NCBI GenBank assembly: GCA_009911035.1
Contig: QXWO01000001.1
Coordinates: 62,001 to 126,000, forward strand
DNA length: 64,000 bases
Direction of reading: 5' to 3'
Source: Lachnospiraceae bacterium
GTDB taxonomy: Bacteria; Bacillota; Clostridia; Lachnospirales; Lachnospiraceae
A program made the position numbers and the translations under genes. Positions 63,296 through 64,000 of this stretch are shown here, in pieces (position 1 is the first letter of the stretch; every line of letters starts with the position of its first letter). The notes beneath the pieces are model-generated. The model had not been told where the DNA came from, made no database searches, and saw only the letters and a list, made by a program, of their open reading frames with translations.

Positions 63296-64000
63296 ATGGC
63301 TGACAGTAAGACGAAGACCAGCAAGAAAAGAAATTATAACAATATGGCCTACGTATTTGTACTGCCTTTTGTAGCGGTATTCCTCATTTTCAGCGTGTAT
63401 CCGGTACTGCGTACACTGCAGATATCCTTTGCAACTTATAAGGGATTCGGGGACATGAAGTTTGTGGGCCTTAAAAATTACATACGTGTGTTACAGGATC
63501 AGTATTTCTGGACAGCACTCTTAAACACAATTAAAATTTGGAGCGTAAACATTGTTCTGCAGTTGGGAATCGCTTTCCTTTTAACAATTGCATTCAGCGA
63601 TATCAAATTTAAACTGAAAGGTCTTGGATTTTTCAGGGCGGTTTATTACCTCCCCAACATCATTGCGGCTACTTCCGTAGCTTTCCTGTTCAAGACCCTG
63701 CTGGACTGGCGGTATGGTACCATCAACCAGATTCTGGCAAAACTTGGCGTGGATTCGCCCATTAATTGGCTGGGACAGCCGGTGACGGCACAGCTTTCTA
63801 TTTCCCTGATCCAGACATGGATGTGGTTCGGCAATTCCTTTATCATGCTGATGGCCGGCGTACAGGGTATTAACAAGGATTATTTCGAGGCGGCATCTAT
63901 TGACGGTGCAGGACGCTGGAAGAGCTTTTACTATATCACGCTTCCTCTGCTTCGTCCCATTTTATTATACGTGACGATTACGTCCCTGATCGGCGGTATC
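63296..64000 (+). CDS. Sugar ABC transporter permease (3' partial)
   Basis: The first 235 codons of a MalF/UgpA-type permease, cut by the window end. Several transmembrane helices are visible (YVFVLPFVAVFLIFSVYP first). The coupling motif EAASIDGAGRWKSFYYITLP, which docks on the ATPase, begins near residue 199. ATG 63296 follows GGAGG. A second permease gene is expected just beyond the window. Confidence 0.93.
   Translation, partial: MADSKTKTSKKRNYNNMAYVFVLPFVAVFLIFSVYPVLRTLQISFATYKGFGDMKFVGLKNYIRVLQDQYFWTALLNTIKIWSVNIVLQLGIAFLLTIAFSDIKFKLKGLGFFRAVYYLPNIIAATSVAFLFKTLLDWRYGTINQILAKLGVDSPINWLGQPVTAQLSISLIQTWMWFGNSFIMLMAGVQGINKDYFEAASIDGAGRWKSFYYITLPLLRPILLYVTITSLIGGI

Overview
This window reads as chromosomal DNA of a spore-forming, fermentative member of the Lachnospiraceae (Clostridia). 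The evidence is an Rnf complex in the clostridial order C-D-G-E-A-B, ATP-type PEP carboxykinase, SpoIID-like and SleB-like wall enzymes, a Phe T-box leader, Gram-positive Shine-Dalgarno sequences and sigma-A promoters, class B sortase with BspA-like surface proteins, and a GH94-type phosphorylase locus. No rRNA or tRNA gene, prophage or intact insertion sequence was seen. The species is not determined.

Layout. 1-4997: rnfCDGEAB, cut at its 5' end by the window edge, followed by a 4Fe-4S aldo/keto reductase and, on the other strand, an ApbE flavin transferase that probably flavinylates RnfG and RnfD. 7380-10162: a membrane-anchored GH25 muramidase, a double AP2-like protein and a SleB-type wall hydrolase. 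10271-16805: threonine synthase, a REC-GGDEF protein, citrate synthase (-) and pckA. 17055-20604: probable 6S RNA, a SpoIID-like protein and a YihY/BrkB membrane protein. 20614-24528: T-box leader with pheST. 24674-29960: M18 aminopeptidase, queA, a VanZ-like protein, then aroF (DAHP synthase) with tyrA. 30139-35795: an EF-G-like GTPase, a LytTR regulator beside kinase and ABC-ATPase remnants, and an unknown membrane protein. 35877-40580: leuS, three small minus-strand genes including a Cys/Gly-rich protein, and a broken Rpn-type nuclease gene. 41061-51280: class B sortase, two very large BspA-like proteins with matching sorting signals, and a subtilase. 51778-55203: a (Re-)citrate or homocitrate synthase, a GntR regulator and NADP-isocitrate dehydrogenase. 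55701-64000: two GH94/GT36-type glycoside phosphorylase-like proteins and the start of a sugar ABC transporter.

How the genes work together. Rnf, ApbE and the ferredoxin-linked oxidoreductase serve energy conservation. Citrate synthase(s) and isocitrate dehydrogenase would make 2-oxoglutarate for glutamate, and pckA links PEP and oxaloacetate. The sortase and its two substrates form a self-contained surface-display unit. The last locus would import and phosphorolyse a beta-glycan oligosaccharide.

The least explained signal is a dispersed 37-bp repeat. It occurs singly or in 2-3 perfectly phased tandem copies at six intergenic loci, in both orientations. At four loci it begins directly at the T-tract or end of a terminator-like hairpin. 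Each unit can fold into a small hairpin, and some base pairs appear to covary between copies. It is neither a CRISPR nor a coding element and is the best candidate here for something undescribed.
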